Below, in pieces: positions 44,212-56,885 of a stretch of 64,000 nucleotides of DNA. The stretch covers positions 736,001-800,000 of the forward strand of contig MCFH01000010.1 in NCBI GenBank assembly GCA_002104945.1, given 5' to 3'. Source of the stretch: Piromyces finnis. Its lineage: Eukaryota; Neocallimastigomycota; Neocallimastigomycetes; Neocallimastigales; Neocallimastigaceae. The first letter of the stretch is position 1; every line of letters begins with the position of its first letter. The position numbers and the translations under genes were made by a program. The notes under the pieces were generated by a model. That model saw nothing but the letters and a program-made list of their open reading frames with translations, was not told the origin of the DNA and did not search any database.

Positions 44212-47200
44212 TATTATTATTATTGCTTTAAATAAATAATTATACATATATACAAATTGATAAGATTATTTGTACATACATGATTCTTTTTGCTTAAATC
44301 AAGGAAGAATTCCTTATACCATAAGCTTGTTAAGTTTACACATTCATTAATGGTTTCTTTCATTATGATAGATAGTTATAAATTAACGATAATATATATT
44401 AAAATCAATTTTTTTGAAAAATAAATTGTCATTTTTAAAATATCTTTTTACGATATACCATTCATATTTAACATATAATTAAAATAAAAAAGTTTATTCA
44501 TAAATTGAATAACATCAGGAAAATCCTTCTTTTTGAAATTATTTTTGGATTTATTTTTTTCAATGAATGATAAATCTAATAAATATTTAACTAAGAATAT
44601 CTATTATTATAAAATTTTTTAAATGATATTTTTAGTTTTGTTAGTTCAGATATTATTAATTAAAAAATTCAAGAAAAATTTAAAATAATGAACATTGAAA
44701 AATAATATATTATATATTTAAATATTTACTTGAGTCTTAGTTAAACCAACATCTCTCTTTGGAATATCACTATCACTCTTTTGCTTATCACTTGAAATAA
44801 TACTTGAATCTTCAATAATTTCAAGAATTTGACTGTAAATACTGTTTATTGTTAAAATAAAATATAAGAAATTAATGTATAAATATAATTAATTATAATT
44901 AAAGCTTTCTTTTTTTTAAAAATGTTTTTCATTTTCAATTTTTAATTAAATACCTAGATACAGGTTTCTTCTTTTTAATAGCAATATCAACACATTTTTG
45001 TACAGATAACTTAGAAAATTGTTGAACTTCAACATAAATATAATTATTAATTGCAGTTGGTTGGAAACTAATATATTTTCTTAATAATGCACTAAGTGTT
45101 TTAATCATACAAATATACTTTTTAATTTATTTATATTTGTTTATGTTATTATATATTATAATAAAACAATTATTATATTATTAGAAACGAAATAAAATAT
45201 TATCTAAATGTATATAAATATATATATTTTTCATTTACTTCAATAATGGCATTTTTATCAATATTAGAAAGGTTATCTTTTAATGCCTATATTTTATATT
45301 AATATTAATATATGTAATAAATTTACAAGTATTTATATTTACATATTTTATTAAATATATATAATACCAATTCATAGTAGGTAACATTTTCTTCTTCTGA
45401 AGTATTATTATTATCTACGGAATTTGGATTAACATCTTTTCGATTTACAAGTTTCCATGCGATCTATTTGTATTAAATAAATATTTTTATATTTTTAATA
45501 TTTATATATATTATTTCTATATGAATTTATCATTTTATCTAATAATGTCTTTCATACTTGATCTTCTAATTGACATGATATCTTTGATAATAATTGTAAA
45601 CCTTTTAAAGATATATTATATATTTGCTTATTTTCTTCAAATAGGAAGCTTGTTTTTTTAGTTAAACCAATTCTCATCTACGTACAGAATTATTTTAAAT
45701 TAAATTTTACTTTAATAAATTACTAATAAATGTAACGATAAATAAAATTCATATACCTTTTCCATAATTAATCCATATTCGCAAATAAAGTTATTATATT
45801 CATTCCTGGTTTGTTCAATAAAATTACATATATTATATTGTCTTGAAGACATATCTATATCTATATCACAATATTTTTTCATATCAATATGTGGAGCCAT
45901 TGAATTAACATTTGAATAAAAGGTATGAAAATCAATCTGTAAATCGCCAAAAGCAGGAATTATTGGATACATCTACCATTATGAATTAAATATGAGGATT
46001 AAAAATTAATTTAATATATTATACTAAATATTGAAGTATTATCATAATTATATATTTAATTTAATTTTCTTCGCACTTTAAAGAATTTAGTAAATCTCTC
46101 AATTTTGATTTTTTTCTTCATAATAGATCTAGAATCATCTTTATTATCTAAAATGAATAAACCAACAGCCATAGCCTAAAATATTTATACATTTATAATA
46201 GATTTTGAAAAAAATTATATAATTAAATAGGTGTTATAAGTAAATATTATAATAAGTAATGAACATTTAAAAATAAATTCCATGAAATATTTTTTAATAC
46301 TTTTAAGAGTGTGTTTCTTTCTTTTGGCAATAACCATTGATTATTTTCGAAGGTATCACAATAGAAATTCATAATTTCAATAAAAATCTCTTCTAATCTA
46401 CTATTATTTTGGAAAATTCTTCTAATTTCTTGTATAAATTGATAATGCTCAGCTAAAAAGTAGTATAGTTTTTGATTAATATCATTAATAGTATCTTTGT
46501 CAATCGAAACAAGATATTCCTTTGGTAAATTAGAAAATGCCCTTTTTTTATTTATTTATATAATTATAATTATTTTATATTATATATATGTTATAAAATT
46601 TATATTATAAATTTTGAAATTACTAATTATTAATTACCTTCTATACATTGAAAAATCGTTGTTTAATGATGCTTTTGACATTTTTACTGAATCAACAGTC
46701 ATAGCCATATCTAAAAATTCTGCTAATGTCATACAGAAATAAGAGGAAACACTAGTAACATTAATATCAACATCAAGCATAATATTATTCATAATTCCAC
46801 TCAATTCTTTTGAGGTATTAGTATAGAATTGATATAATTGTTTAACTTTTTCAATTTCTGTTCCTAAAACTTCAAAAGTCTTTAAATGGAGTTGACTCTT
46901 ATTTTCTTGATCATTAACTTTAACCTGAATTATAATAATACAATAATTATAATTATTATGCATTTAATAATTTTTATAATTTTTTTTATCTTTTTTTTTT
47001 TGACTATTTAAATTTTCCATACTTGAGGAATAATACGAGAACATGAACGGTATGTGTACAATATATTTAAAATATCATTACCTTGATTAATTAATTCACT
47101 CTAAAAATTCAACAAAAAATTACACAAAAGTAAATATATAATAATAACATCATTATTATTTTTAATTTATACAGTTATTAATTACATACTAAGCCTTTAA

Positions 47201-47795
47201 TACATTTAATTTCGGTTTTCAACTGAACCATATTATCATCAACAACATATTGACATGAATTTTCTAAATTTGAAAAATCAACTTTTTCAACCTTTTCATA
47301 TTTATAAAGTTCTTGTTGTGTTTGAATAGCTGGTTCTTCTGAAAATGGAACAACCATTTCTAGTTGATTCTATTATTACAATATCATATCAATTAATAAT
47401 ATAATAATAATAAATAAATTTTTAGATATATCCAATTCATTATATTTTATTTTTTGCGATATATGTTTTAATTTAATATTTTGATTATTGCCAATAAAAT
47501 AATATATATTGTTTAATTATTTATTATTAATTAATATTGTAGAAAAATGAAAAAGTCATTTATCAATAATAAAAAGATTTGAATTATATATTATATACAT
47601 GTATATATAATGATTCGAAGGAAAAAGAGTTAATGTAAATTTAAAATGAATTAGTTATTAATTAGTTATTAATTATTGTTTAATTGATATATTAATGGTT
47701 TAATTATTTTATTAGCATTTTCAATACCGAAAAAATTACTATATTATAATATATGAATATAAAATTACCAAATATTGTTTAAATTCGGTACCCAT
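41190..47795 (-). CDS. CYFIP: CYFIP / Sra-1 / PIR121, WAVE regulatory complex subunit
   Basis: Twenty-eight minus-strand exons splice in phase to 1208 aa (human CYFIP1 is 1253). First exon boundaries: 47769-47795, 47190-47369, 47023-47100, 46638-46924, 46301-46541, 46077-46175, 45757-45972. Last: 42271-42398, 42136-42187, 41970-42043, 41651-41871, 41541-41573, 41190-41433. Diagnostic matches occur along the whole length: [13 protein letters not shown] (human LYTWRSCSRAIPQ), [32 protein letters not shown] and YLYDEIEAE (human LYDEIEAE). Near the C-terminus are [44 protein letters not shown] and a final [17 protein letters not shown] is the Rac1-binding subunit that holds SCAR/WAVE inactive until Rac-GTP binds, then permits Arp2/3-driven actin branching. 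Its presence implies a WAVE complex, which fungi keep only in lineages with crawling or zoosporic cells. No frameshift or stop was found. Confidence 0.95.
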
Positions 47796-48738
47796 TTTTT
47801 ATTTATCTCGATAAATAGATTGTATAAAGGGTTCAATAAGATATATTTTAATTATGGATACAATTATATTGAATAAAAAATATGAAGGATAATCTATAAC
47901 CTTTTCTAAATAATAGTTTTTATATAGTAATACAGAAAAATATATAATATTGTAATTGAAGAATACGAAAATATATACAAAATATGCAAAATATGAATAT
48001 AAATAATAATAATAATAATAATAATAATAATTATAAAGAAATAAAAATAAAAAATAAGAATAAAAAATAAAAATGAAAATAAAAATGAATAAACTATAAA
48101 CTATCAAAATTTAAAATTTTTTTAAAATACTATACATTAAAATTTAAAGTATTTATTTAAGAAAAAATAAAAATTTTAATATGAACTTTAATTAATACTA
48201 AATATAATATTTTTAGTATTAATTAAAAATATTATAAAAAAAAAACATAAAATTTACTTTTCTGCTATAATAATTATTTATAAATAATATTCAAAATAAA
48301 AAAATGGTAAAATATAACGATTTTTAACTAATCTTTGTGACTTTCCAACCGTTCTTTATAAAAGTTATTTATCATCAATATATTTTACAACAAAATGTTT
48401 TTTAACTACTTCTTTTATATAAATATGAAAACTAGGCTATTTTAATATATATAGTAATATATTAATAGAATATATATTTTTTATTTTTATATTTCCATAA
48501 AATATCATATATTAAAATTTAAATATTTAAAAATTTTCATATTTTTTTTTAAATCTTTAAAATAAATACATTTATATTAATACATTATTAGAAAATAGAT
48601 GAATGTAGTTAGATTATTGGTGATTTAAAGAATGTATAGGATTGACGAAAATGATCAAAATAATTTAAAAAAAAAAAAAAAAAATTTTTTTTTCTACACC
48701 TATAATATTTATTACATAAATTCATATTTATTGCGAAG
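47796..48738. other. Divergent promoter region, CYFIP / ADE1
   Basis: About 940 bases between divergent start codons, with an (AAT)n run near 48004-48031 and A/T runs near 48240 and 48666. A Tyr/Phe-rich minus-strand frame at 47799-48107 is composition noise. No factor site recognised. Confidence 0.6.
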
Positions 48739-50315
48739 ATGAGTAAGGCTATTCTTGAATGCAGCTGCCCAGACTTAAAGCTTATTAGCAGAGGTAAAGT
48801 TCGTGAATTATACGATATTGATGAAGAATCTCTTTTATTTGTTGCTACTGATAGATTAAGTGCCTATGATGTCATTATGAAGAATGTAAGGAAATTAAAC
48901 ATTTAATATAAAATAAAAAAAGATAAAACAAAAAAGGATATAATATTTTATATAAATTAGTTAAAATAGAAAATTTATAAAATTAGAAATAAATAAAATA
49001 TTATATGTTAATAGTTAAAAACTTATAATGTCTTTTTTTTTCAATAGAAAAACAATTTATTAATTAAAAGTTTAAGATAGTATATATAATTTATTTTCTT
49101 AATTTTCTTTCTATATATGAAAATAAGAAAAAAGTATTAATATCTATAAATTTAATAAAATTATAGGGTATTCCAGGTAAAGGTAAAATCTTAACTCAAA
49201 TGAGTGTCTTCTGGTTCAACTTATTAAAGGATGTTATGAAAACTCATCTTATCACTGCTAACATTGATGAAATGCCAGAATCTGTTCAAAAATACAGAGA
49301 CCAATTAGAAGGTCGTTCCATGCTTGTCAAGAAGCTCTCTATCTTACCAATTGAAGCTATTGTCCGTGGTTACATTACTGGTGAATATTAATAATATTTT
49401 TTTAATAATATTAAATATAATAAAGTAATTTAATATTAATTTTTTATAATTATATATTTTTATATGAATAATTAAAAAGGTTCTGGTTGGGCTGAATACA
49501 AGCGCAGCGGTACCGTTTGTGATATTCCATTACCAAAGGAATTAAAGGAATCTCAAAAGCTCCAAGAACCACTCTTCACTCCAAGTACTAAGGCTGAATA
49601 CGGTGAACATGGTAAAGTATCTATATAATTAATTTATAATACAATTATTTAAATTATTTTGTGAAAGAGTTGAACATTAATTAATATTAATTTCGTTTTT
49701 AATAGATGAAAACATTCACCCAAGCAAGGTTGCTGGTATTATTGGTGAAAAGTACGCTAAGGAAATGGAAGAAGCCGCCTTAAAGGTTTACAAGGCTGTA
49801 AGTGTTTAATAAAAATAATAAATATTAATTTTTTTTATTAATTTAAATGTTAATAATTTTATTTATTTTATAAAATAATAATAGGCCCGTAACCATGCTG
49901 AAAAGAAGGGTATCATTATTGCTGATACTAAATTTGAATTCGGTACCAACAAGGATGGTGAAATTGTTTTAGCTGATGAAGTTCTTACCCCAGATTCTTC
50001 TCGTTTCTGGCCAGCTGACAGTTACGAAGTTGGCAGAGGTCAAGACAGGTAATTATTTTAGAAAAATATTTTTATCCTTCCTTTTTAAAAAATATTATTT
50101 ATCAAAATTAAATGAGATTGTTATTAAATATTTAATTTAATATTATATATTAAATAATAATTAGTTACGATAAGCAATATGTTCGTGATTACTTAACCAG
50201 CATTAACTTCGATAAGAAGACTCCAATTGAATTACCACAAGACATTATTGACAAGACTGTCAACAAGTACGTCGAAGCTTACACTCGTTTAACTGGTGAA
50301 GCTCCAAAGTTATAA
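48739..50315 (+). CDS. ADE1: Phosphoribosylaminoimidazole-succinocarboxamide (SAICAR) synthetase
   Basis: Six exons (48739-48885, 49167-49380, 49480-49611, 49706-49797, 49885-50048, 50165-50315) encode 299 aa (yeast Ade1 is 306). The enzyme joins CAIR and aspartate with ATP to form SAICAR in de novo purine synthesis, in the cytosol. Family motifs are all present: SRGKVRELY near the start, [62 protein letters not shown] and [11 protein letters not shown]. The first intron is 281 nt. It is a stand-alone enzyme, as in fungi and bacteria, not fused to AIR carboxylase as in animals. Codon choice (AAG, GCC, ACC, AAC) is much less AT-biased than in the surrounding genes, consistent with high expression. 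Confidence 0.97.
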
Positions 50316-50887
50316 ATGAATTAAGATATAAATTAAGTGTTCAATTAATTTATATATAAAATATTCATTTAGGAATAAAAAAAAAGCTTATTTATTAAAA
50401 ATAATAAATGTTTTTTTAATAATTGAATAAAAAATGAAACATAAATATACCAAAATGAAATAATTCTGTTAAAAAAAAAAGTATATTTAAAAAATTTCAA
50501 CGAAATAATAAGCAAAGTTAATAATAATCTAGAATATCATAAATATAATAATAAAAATAAAAATAATATTATAATAAAAATCTTTTAACTCAAAAAAAAA
50601 TTTTTTTTCCTTTAAATTTATTTATTTAATTATCTTTAAAAAAAAAAAATAATAATGATAATAATTAAAACGGAATAAATTCTTTTGTGTTTTTAAATAT
50701 AATGTATACCTTAACATTGATAGTATAAAGAATTAACAGTGATTTTTATTGATAAACTTTCTATAATAGATATTTTAATGTACAAATTCTAATAATATTA
50801 AATTAATTAAATTTCTATAAAATTTACTAAGAAAAAAAAAAAAAAAAAATTAAAATAGAAATAAATATTTTAATATTAAAAAATAAT
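50316..50887. other. Convergent 3' intergenic region, ADE1 / TRF4
   Basis: About 570 bases between two convergent stops, with poly(A) runs near 50475, 50640 and 50832-50848. No gene seen. Confidence 0.6.
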
Positions 50888-53610
50888 CTATGGATTTAAT
50901 TTATAATAAAGTTCTCTTATTCTTTGGCGATTCAATTCTTGTTCTTTTTGAATCCAAATTATAGAACCTAAAAATGATTTACATTGTCGTATATATGGTT
51001 CAATAAAATGAAAAGTAGTATCTTCCTCATTATCATCATTAAAACGTTTATGTTTTGATGAATTATTATTTTTTTTTCGTTTATAACGTTGACGTTCTTG
51101 TTCTAATTCATCCTTATAACCAGGTTGTATTCTAGAAAATTGAGCACACATTTTACCAGTTATAGTAGCAAATGCTTGATCGAAAGCTTGCATAATTTTT
51201 GGAACAGCAAATGAATTTTTACTTACATCATTTTCTGTAGAAATACAATTCAATAAAATTATTATGTTATTTTTAATATTAAAAAATATGTTTAATATAT
51301 ATAATATATATTTTACCTTTATCTTCTGGATCTTCGATTGATAATAAACGTGGTCTATTATAATTAAATCTATCTCTATCCTCCTATTGTTTGATATATA
51401 AAATTAAAATTAATATTTGCATTATATAAAAAGCTATTATTTTTTTTTTTTTTTTTACAATTTTATTAAAATTATTAATGTATAAAATAATTTTTTTATA
51501 TAATTACCTTTCTATAATAATAAGCACCTTTTTTCAAACTAATTCCTAAGCCAACTTCTTCAATATTAAAAACTCTACCAAATAATTCTAGAAATTCTAA
51601 AAGTAAAACACCTAAATTTTCTTGAGGTAATACTAATTTATTTTGAACACATGGATGCATCTATTAATACCAATATCACAAATATTAATTATTAGTATTA
51701 ACTAACAATATAAAGAATAAAAAGAATAAAGCAAATAGTTTTTAATATTTATATATGTATTTCATTACCATAACGAAATTGGTAACTAAAATAAATACTG
51801 AATAACTTCCTAAACCACCAGAATATACTTCATTCATATATCTTTGAGCTAAAAATTGTTTTATTACTAGTACTAATGCAACAATTGCTTGTTTATAGCC
51901 AGAATTTTCAAGGAATTTCTCCATAATTTTTGCTGATTTTAATCCACTTTCGGTGTTAGCACTAATATCAAAGTGATATCCAGTTTCTTTTTCAACTAGT
52001 TTAATGATTGGAATCTTTATATATTATAAAATTTCAATTTTATATATATAATTATTTATAATTTTATATTTTTGTTTGTGTAGATATATTTAATATTTTA
52101 AATTGAAGTGAAAAAAAAAATATATATATATATATTTATTATTCGTATTTCATATTGAAGAAAAAAATTAAAGATAAATAATTTGTTAATTAAGGAAAAT
52201 AACTTTAATTTATAAAACTATTATTATTATTATTTATAATAACTAAAACATACTCTTGCTTTATCAATAACTTCAATTTTTGAAGTAACACCAGCTTCTT
52301 CTAAGGCTTCTTCTAAATCAAAAAAACATGAAGGAACAAATAAATCTTCATTCATTATAACTATATCAACATCACTATTAATAATAAAAATCATATTAAA
52401 ATATTAATGTTTACATTTAATTAACAAATAAATGAAACAAAAACAAATATAAAGTATAAAAGGTATATAATAGGATTTATTATAAATTACCTAGTAGGTA
52501 AATAAAGATTTGTTTTATAACTTCCAAAAGTTTTTACTATAGTATTTGGCCATAATTTTAAAATAACATCTGAAATTTTATTCAATGCATATTCTCTCAT
52601 ATATTTTTCCTCGGGTGTTGGAGAGATATATTTAACAAAATCTAAAATTTCTTCATGCAACCTAATTTAACGTTAAGAAATAATTATAGAGTATAATTAA
52701 TGGTGTTAAAATTGATTTTATATATATAATTGAATTTCATTTGTATTTTTTAAAATTGAAATTTCATTAATAATAAAAAGTTTATAAATTTATTTAGCAA
52801 AATGTTGAAATTATTTAATTTTTTTTTCATTTTTAAAATATAAATAAAATTAAAAGCTTAAACCTACATTTGAGGGCCAAATTCAGAGTATTTTTTACCC
52901 TCTTGTATCCAAGGAGGTACTGATATTGGCGTTAAAATGTCTCGTGAATGTATTTCATAATTTCTTTTTCTCTTTCTTCTATTATCTTCTTCCTCTTCTT
53001 TTTCACTTTTTTCTTCTTCTTCATTATCAGAAGATTCAAAACCAATATAATTTTCTTCTTCATGTTCTTCTTCTTTTTCTTCTGTTGATTTTTCATTATT
53101 ATTAGAAGAAACACTAATGATTTCATTTTCATCATTTATTGTATTCGAATTACTTTCATTATTTTCAATAATATAACTGTCATTATCACTAATAACAATT
53201 TCAATATTTGAATTATTATCATTTTTCATACTATTTTCAACTGGAGTACTAGCATTAGTATTGGAAGTTGCTGATATTGGAGATATTTTTACATCACTAT
53301 CATTATCACTATCGTCAATTTTAATTACTTTTGAATTTTGTGATTTCTTTTTTGAAATTGGTTTAGTTTCAGTTTTTGGATAGGAAAATGAAAATCTTTT
53401 TGGCTTCTTTATTTTTTCATCTTCATGTACAATTGTAATGCTATTATCATTATCAGAATCTGAACTATCAATGGTAATTAATTTTTCCTGTTCCTTTTTT
53501 TTATTACTTGAAGAGGTTTTGCTATCCTTTGACAATTTTTTGTTTTTACTCTTCCTTGAAGGTACTAAAGAAGAAATTCTCTGTTTCAAAGTTTCTTGTG
53601 AAATCTTCAT
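50888..53610 (-). CDS. TRF4: Non-canonical poly(A) polymerase Trf4/5 (PAPD5/TENT4)
   Basis: Seven minus-strand exons: 52868-53610, 52491-52661, 52254-52374, 51769-52014, 51508-51660, 51317-51383 and 50888-51234 (615 aa). Residues 1-247 are charged, Ser/Glu/Lys-rich and disordered. The nucleotidyltransferase core starts at LHEEILDFVKYISPTPEE. It has the FGSYKTNLYLPTSDVDIV motif with catalytic Asp306 and Asp308, and the third Asp at 361 (HFDIS). The central domain and PAP-associated domain follow (QAIVALVLVIKQFLAQRYMN, ENLGVLLLEFLELFGRVFN, LLSIEDPEDKENDVSKNSFA). This is the catalytic subunit of TRAMP, which oligoadenylates aberrant nuclear RNAs for exosome decay; RRP4 of that exosome is encoded at 14.8-16.7 kb. 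It is intact. TRF4 versus TRF5 cannot be separated, and chytrid-grade fungi may have a single copy. Confidence 0.93.
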
Positions 53611-54236
53611 TCCTTATATGAATTTAAATATATACTATACTATTATTGTTATTATCCTTATTTAGTAATTGCGAAAATAGTTATTGAAAACCAAAATTAA
53701 ATTTTTTTTTTTTTTTTTTTTAAATTTAGAAATTTAATTTTTATGATGTTTTTCAAATTTTTTCATTACAGAATTTTTTTTTTTTTTAAAATTAGCAGTA
53801 ATAAAAATTTTTAAAAAGTGTGTGTGCACGTGATATGTATAGATCTATAAAAATTTTATTTCTTCAAATAAAAATACAACTATAATAATATTAAATAATT
53901 GATTTTATAAATAAATTCAATAATAGTTCTTTTAAGTCAGTCAAATTTATAATAAAGAAGAAATTACTTAATTATAGGTTTATCATTACAGTAAATCATC
54001 TTCTTAAAATGCCACAATATTATAAAACTTTAAAAAAAATAATTATTGACTTTTGTTAATTTTTTATTATTAAATTTCATACATTAATAAGAAGAAATGA
54101 TTGGACTATTACCTATACAAATCTATTATGATATTAAAAATTCAATGTTTATGTATACAAGAACAATATTAAAAATATGATCTATTAAAAATAATAAATA
54201 AAAAATAAAGAAAAAGATTTAAAATATTAGTTTTTA

Positions 54237-54274
<38 letters not shown>

Positions 54275-54589
54275 AATAAAATAAAATTTAAATTTATTTT
54301 TTATATTCATAAAAATATATAAAAAGAAAGGTAATAAAAAATGGTTTATACAAAAAACATTCAATATCAATTACATATAACAAAATTTCATTTAATGAAA
54401 TTAATATATGGTTAAAATAATTAACTAAATTTATATTTTATTCTTAATAAATAATCTTTTATCAATTTTTAATATTTTGGATAACGAAATAAAATTATCT
54501 ATTAAAATAAAAAACACATATTTTTAAATGTTCTATAAACATAATTATTTATTTTAAAATAACTATAAAAACATAACATACAATTAAAG
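53611..54589. other. Divergent promoter region, TRF4 / DPM3
   Basis: About 980 bases between divergent starts. It contains a 31-base poly(A) run at 54242-54272 and poly(T) runs near 53702-53721 and 53777-53787. No regulatory motif recognised. Confidence 0.6.
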
Positions 54590-55728
54590 ATGTCAAAGGC
54601 AACACAATTTTTAACTATTGCAGGAGGCTGTGCTCTCGCTTGGCTTATTTTATCTTTACATAATGTTTTATTCCCATTCATTAAATTCCCACTTTGTCTT
54701 GAACAAATTTTACCAGTGGTAAATATCAAATAAAAGTGACTTTTTTTATATAACAATATATTTAAATTGAAAATGATTTTATTCCATTTACTTAATTAAG
54801 CAATCATCCATCAAAAATAAATCATAGTAAATATCAACAAAAATCTTTAATATAAACAAAGAAATAATAATGATAATATATGATTATTTAAATCTAGTGA
54901 TTAAATTAAACCTACAATATTTTAGTATCCCAGAGATTTTTTATACATATAAATTAAATCCAATTTGATAAGTAATTCAATATAAAGTTAAAAGTTTATT
55001 TATTTAATGAATATTCACAATAAAAATATTAAATAAATAAAATTTGGATATTTTGAGAAAAATAAATAGTTAAAAACTGGAATATATATTTTAAAATTCA
55101 ATGAAATCTACCAATATATGCATTGTTAGAACTTATTATTATTAATTTCTAAATGTTAATTTTTCATTATAGAATTTATAAATGTTGAAAATATAAATAT
55201 ATTTAATTATTAATACATAAATATTTATTCTAATTATTTCTATCCCAATACAAAAATATTTATGTTATTTCCAATACATTTATAAATTTTTGATATTGTT
55301 TTAAAATATATATTTTTAAATAATAAAACATAATGTTTAAAATAGAAAAGAGAAATTAATTATTTTTCTTTCTTTATATTTAATAAAAATATTAGATTCC
55401 ATGGGAATGCTTAATTGCTTTCTGCGCTTATTCTATGATTAATGTTGGTTGGAAATTAGTTACTTTTGTTGATACTCCAGAAGATTACAAAAGTCTTTTA
55501 AAGGTAAAAATTAACATTTTGACAATTAAACAAAATATATATATATAAATATATATTAAAAAAAAACTTTTTTCAAGAATAGTTTATTTTTATTATTACT
55601 ATATAATTATTATTTATAATAAAATTACTATATTAATACACAATTTATTATATTCATATATAAATAAAACCAAATAGGAAATCGATGCTGCTAAGGAAGA
55701 CTTACGTTCCAAGGGTTTAGACTTATAA
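54590..55728 (+). CDS. DPM3: Dolichol-phosphate mannosyltransferase subunit 3
   Basis: Three exons (54590-54718, 55396-55503, 55678-55728) encode 95 aa (human DPM3 is 92). Two N-terminal membrane helices (about residues 8-30 and 46-64) are followed by the family's cytosolic tail: FVDTPEDYKSLLKEIDAAKE, then DLRSKGLDL, paralleling human FHDCEDAARELQSQIQEA and DLARRGLRF. DPM3 anchors the catalytic DPM1 to the ER membrane and is needed to make dolichol-phosphate-mannose for N-glycans, O-mannose and GPI anchors. Its presence implies the multi-subunit DPM1/2/3 enzyme, not the single-chain yeast type. The first intron (54719-55395, 677 nt) is the longest assigned in the window. The exon 1 donor and all phases agree with the model. 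Confidence 0.88.
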
Positions 55729-56259
55729 GTTGTCTTTTATATTAAGAATATTCGTTAAATTTCAAATAATGAAAATTAAAGTAAATAAATAGTAAAGGAT
55801 AAACAAATAAATTTAAAAAAAAAATAATAATAATAACTACATATTATTAAAAAAAAAAAAAAAAGAGTAAAATAAAATAAATTAACAAAAAAAAAAAAAT
55901 ATGTAGAATTTATTATATTTAACTAAATAGATTAATATAAAATATAATAATTTCAAAAAAAAATAATACTTTTAAAAGTAAACAACAAAATAAAATAAAA
56001 ATAAATTAAAAATGAGATTAAATATGACACAAAGAAAGATGATATTAACAATTATAAATAATTAGTACTGAATATATAATATAAAAGTATTTAGATAAAA
56101 AAAAAGTTGTAATAAAGATATTTTATAAGAAAGGTTGTATAACTTTTGTTTTGTTTATTATGTTATATATATATATTGAAAATACTAATTATCAGAAAAG
56201 TAGCGTTAAAATTTAGTAGGTTATTTTTTTTTTTTAAACTAGGATGAGGAATATTCTTC

Positions 56260-56298
<39 letters not shown>

Positions 56299-56429
56299 TT
56301 TTGTGATTTTACATTATATTAGATGATAATATATATTGATATAATGAATAATAATAAATAAAGTAAAATATATATAAATAAAAATAAAAATATATATAAT
56401 ATAAAATAATGATTTAAGTTGCATAAAAG
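55729..56429. other. Intergenic, DPM3 to GIY-YIG remnant
   Basis: About 700 bases with A/T runs and a (TTTA)n repeat at about 56259-56301. No gene seen. Confidence 0.6.
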
Positions 56430-56885
56430 TTAAATGAACTCTGCCATTTGTATTGTGTGGGATTGATACCTTCTTAATAAATTAAATGAAATAAAAAAGA
56501 GAAAAAACATCAGGTATGATAGTGTGGTATCCACTAAACTCTCTCATGAGTTTATAATGATTTTATTCGAAGAAATACTAACATTGAATCCTGCGTACAA
56601 AACATTTGTAATGTTACTTTGCCATATCGGTAAGACGTCGGTACTCTTTATTACATTAAGTATCTTACTAAGCTTATCAAAAAAAATAGCTTCATTGAGC
56701 TACTAATGATAAGGATTGTTTTTTTAATAAGAAAAACCGTGAAATCCTTTACCAATGAAATATAAAACAGACCCCAATGAACTGTAAAACTGTTCATTCA
56801 AATGTCTTTGTTCCGCCTTATCGATTTGCAGCTCATCATAAGTTAATGTTCCACCAAGAAGAAACGAATTTAGTAGATTATAATT
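56430..56885 (-). pseudogene. Decayed GIY-YIG endonuclease remnant, LEM-3/ANKLE1-like
   Basis: One minus-strand frame can be followed for 152 codons from 56885 to 56430, with only a few internal stops (around GFSY, a double stop shortly after, and one near INS). The translation contains SSLGSVLYFIGKG, then LNEA, then KILNVIKSTDVLPIWQSN and INS-stop-ESLVDTT. This order resembles the C-terminal GIY-YIG nuclease of LEM-3/ANKLE1 proteins (FYVGKG, HLxEA, KVxxILxIW, YTREAxxxEA). The patch is visibly less AT-rich than its flanks. Plus-strand open frames at 56524-56706 and 56777-56995 are its shadows. No start codon, upstream stop and internal stops mean it cannot be functional as read. Whether it came from a cellular gene or a mobile element is unknown. 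Confidence 0.5.
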
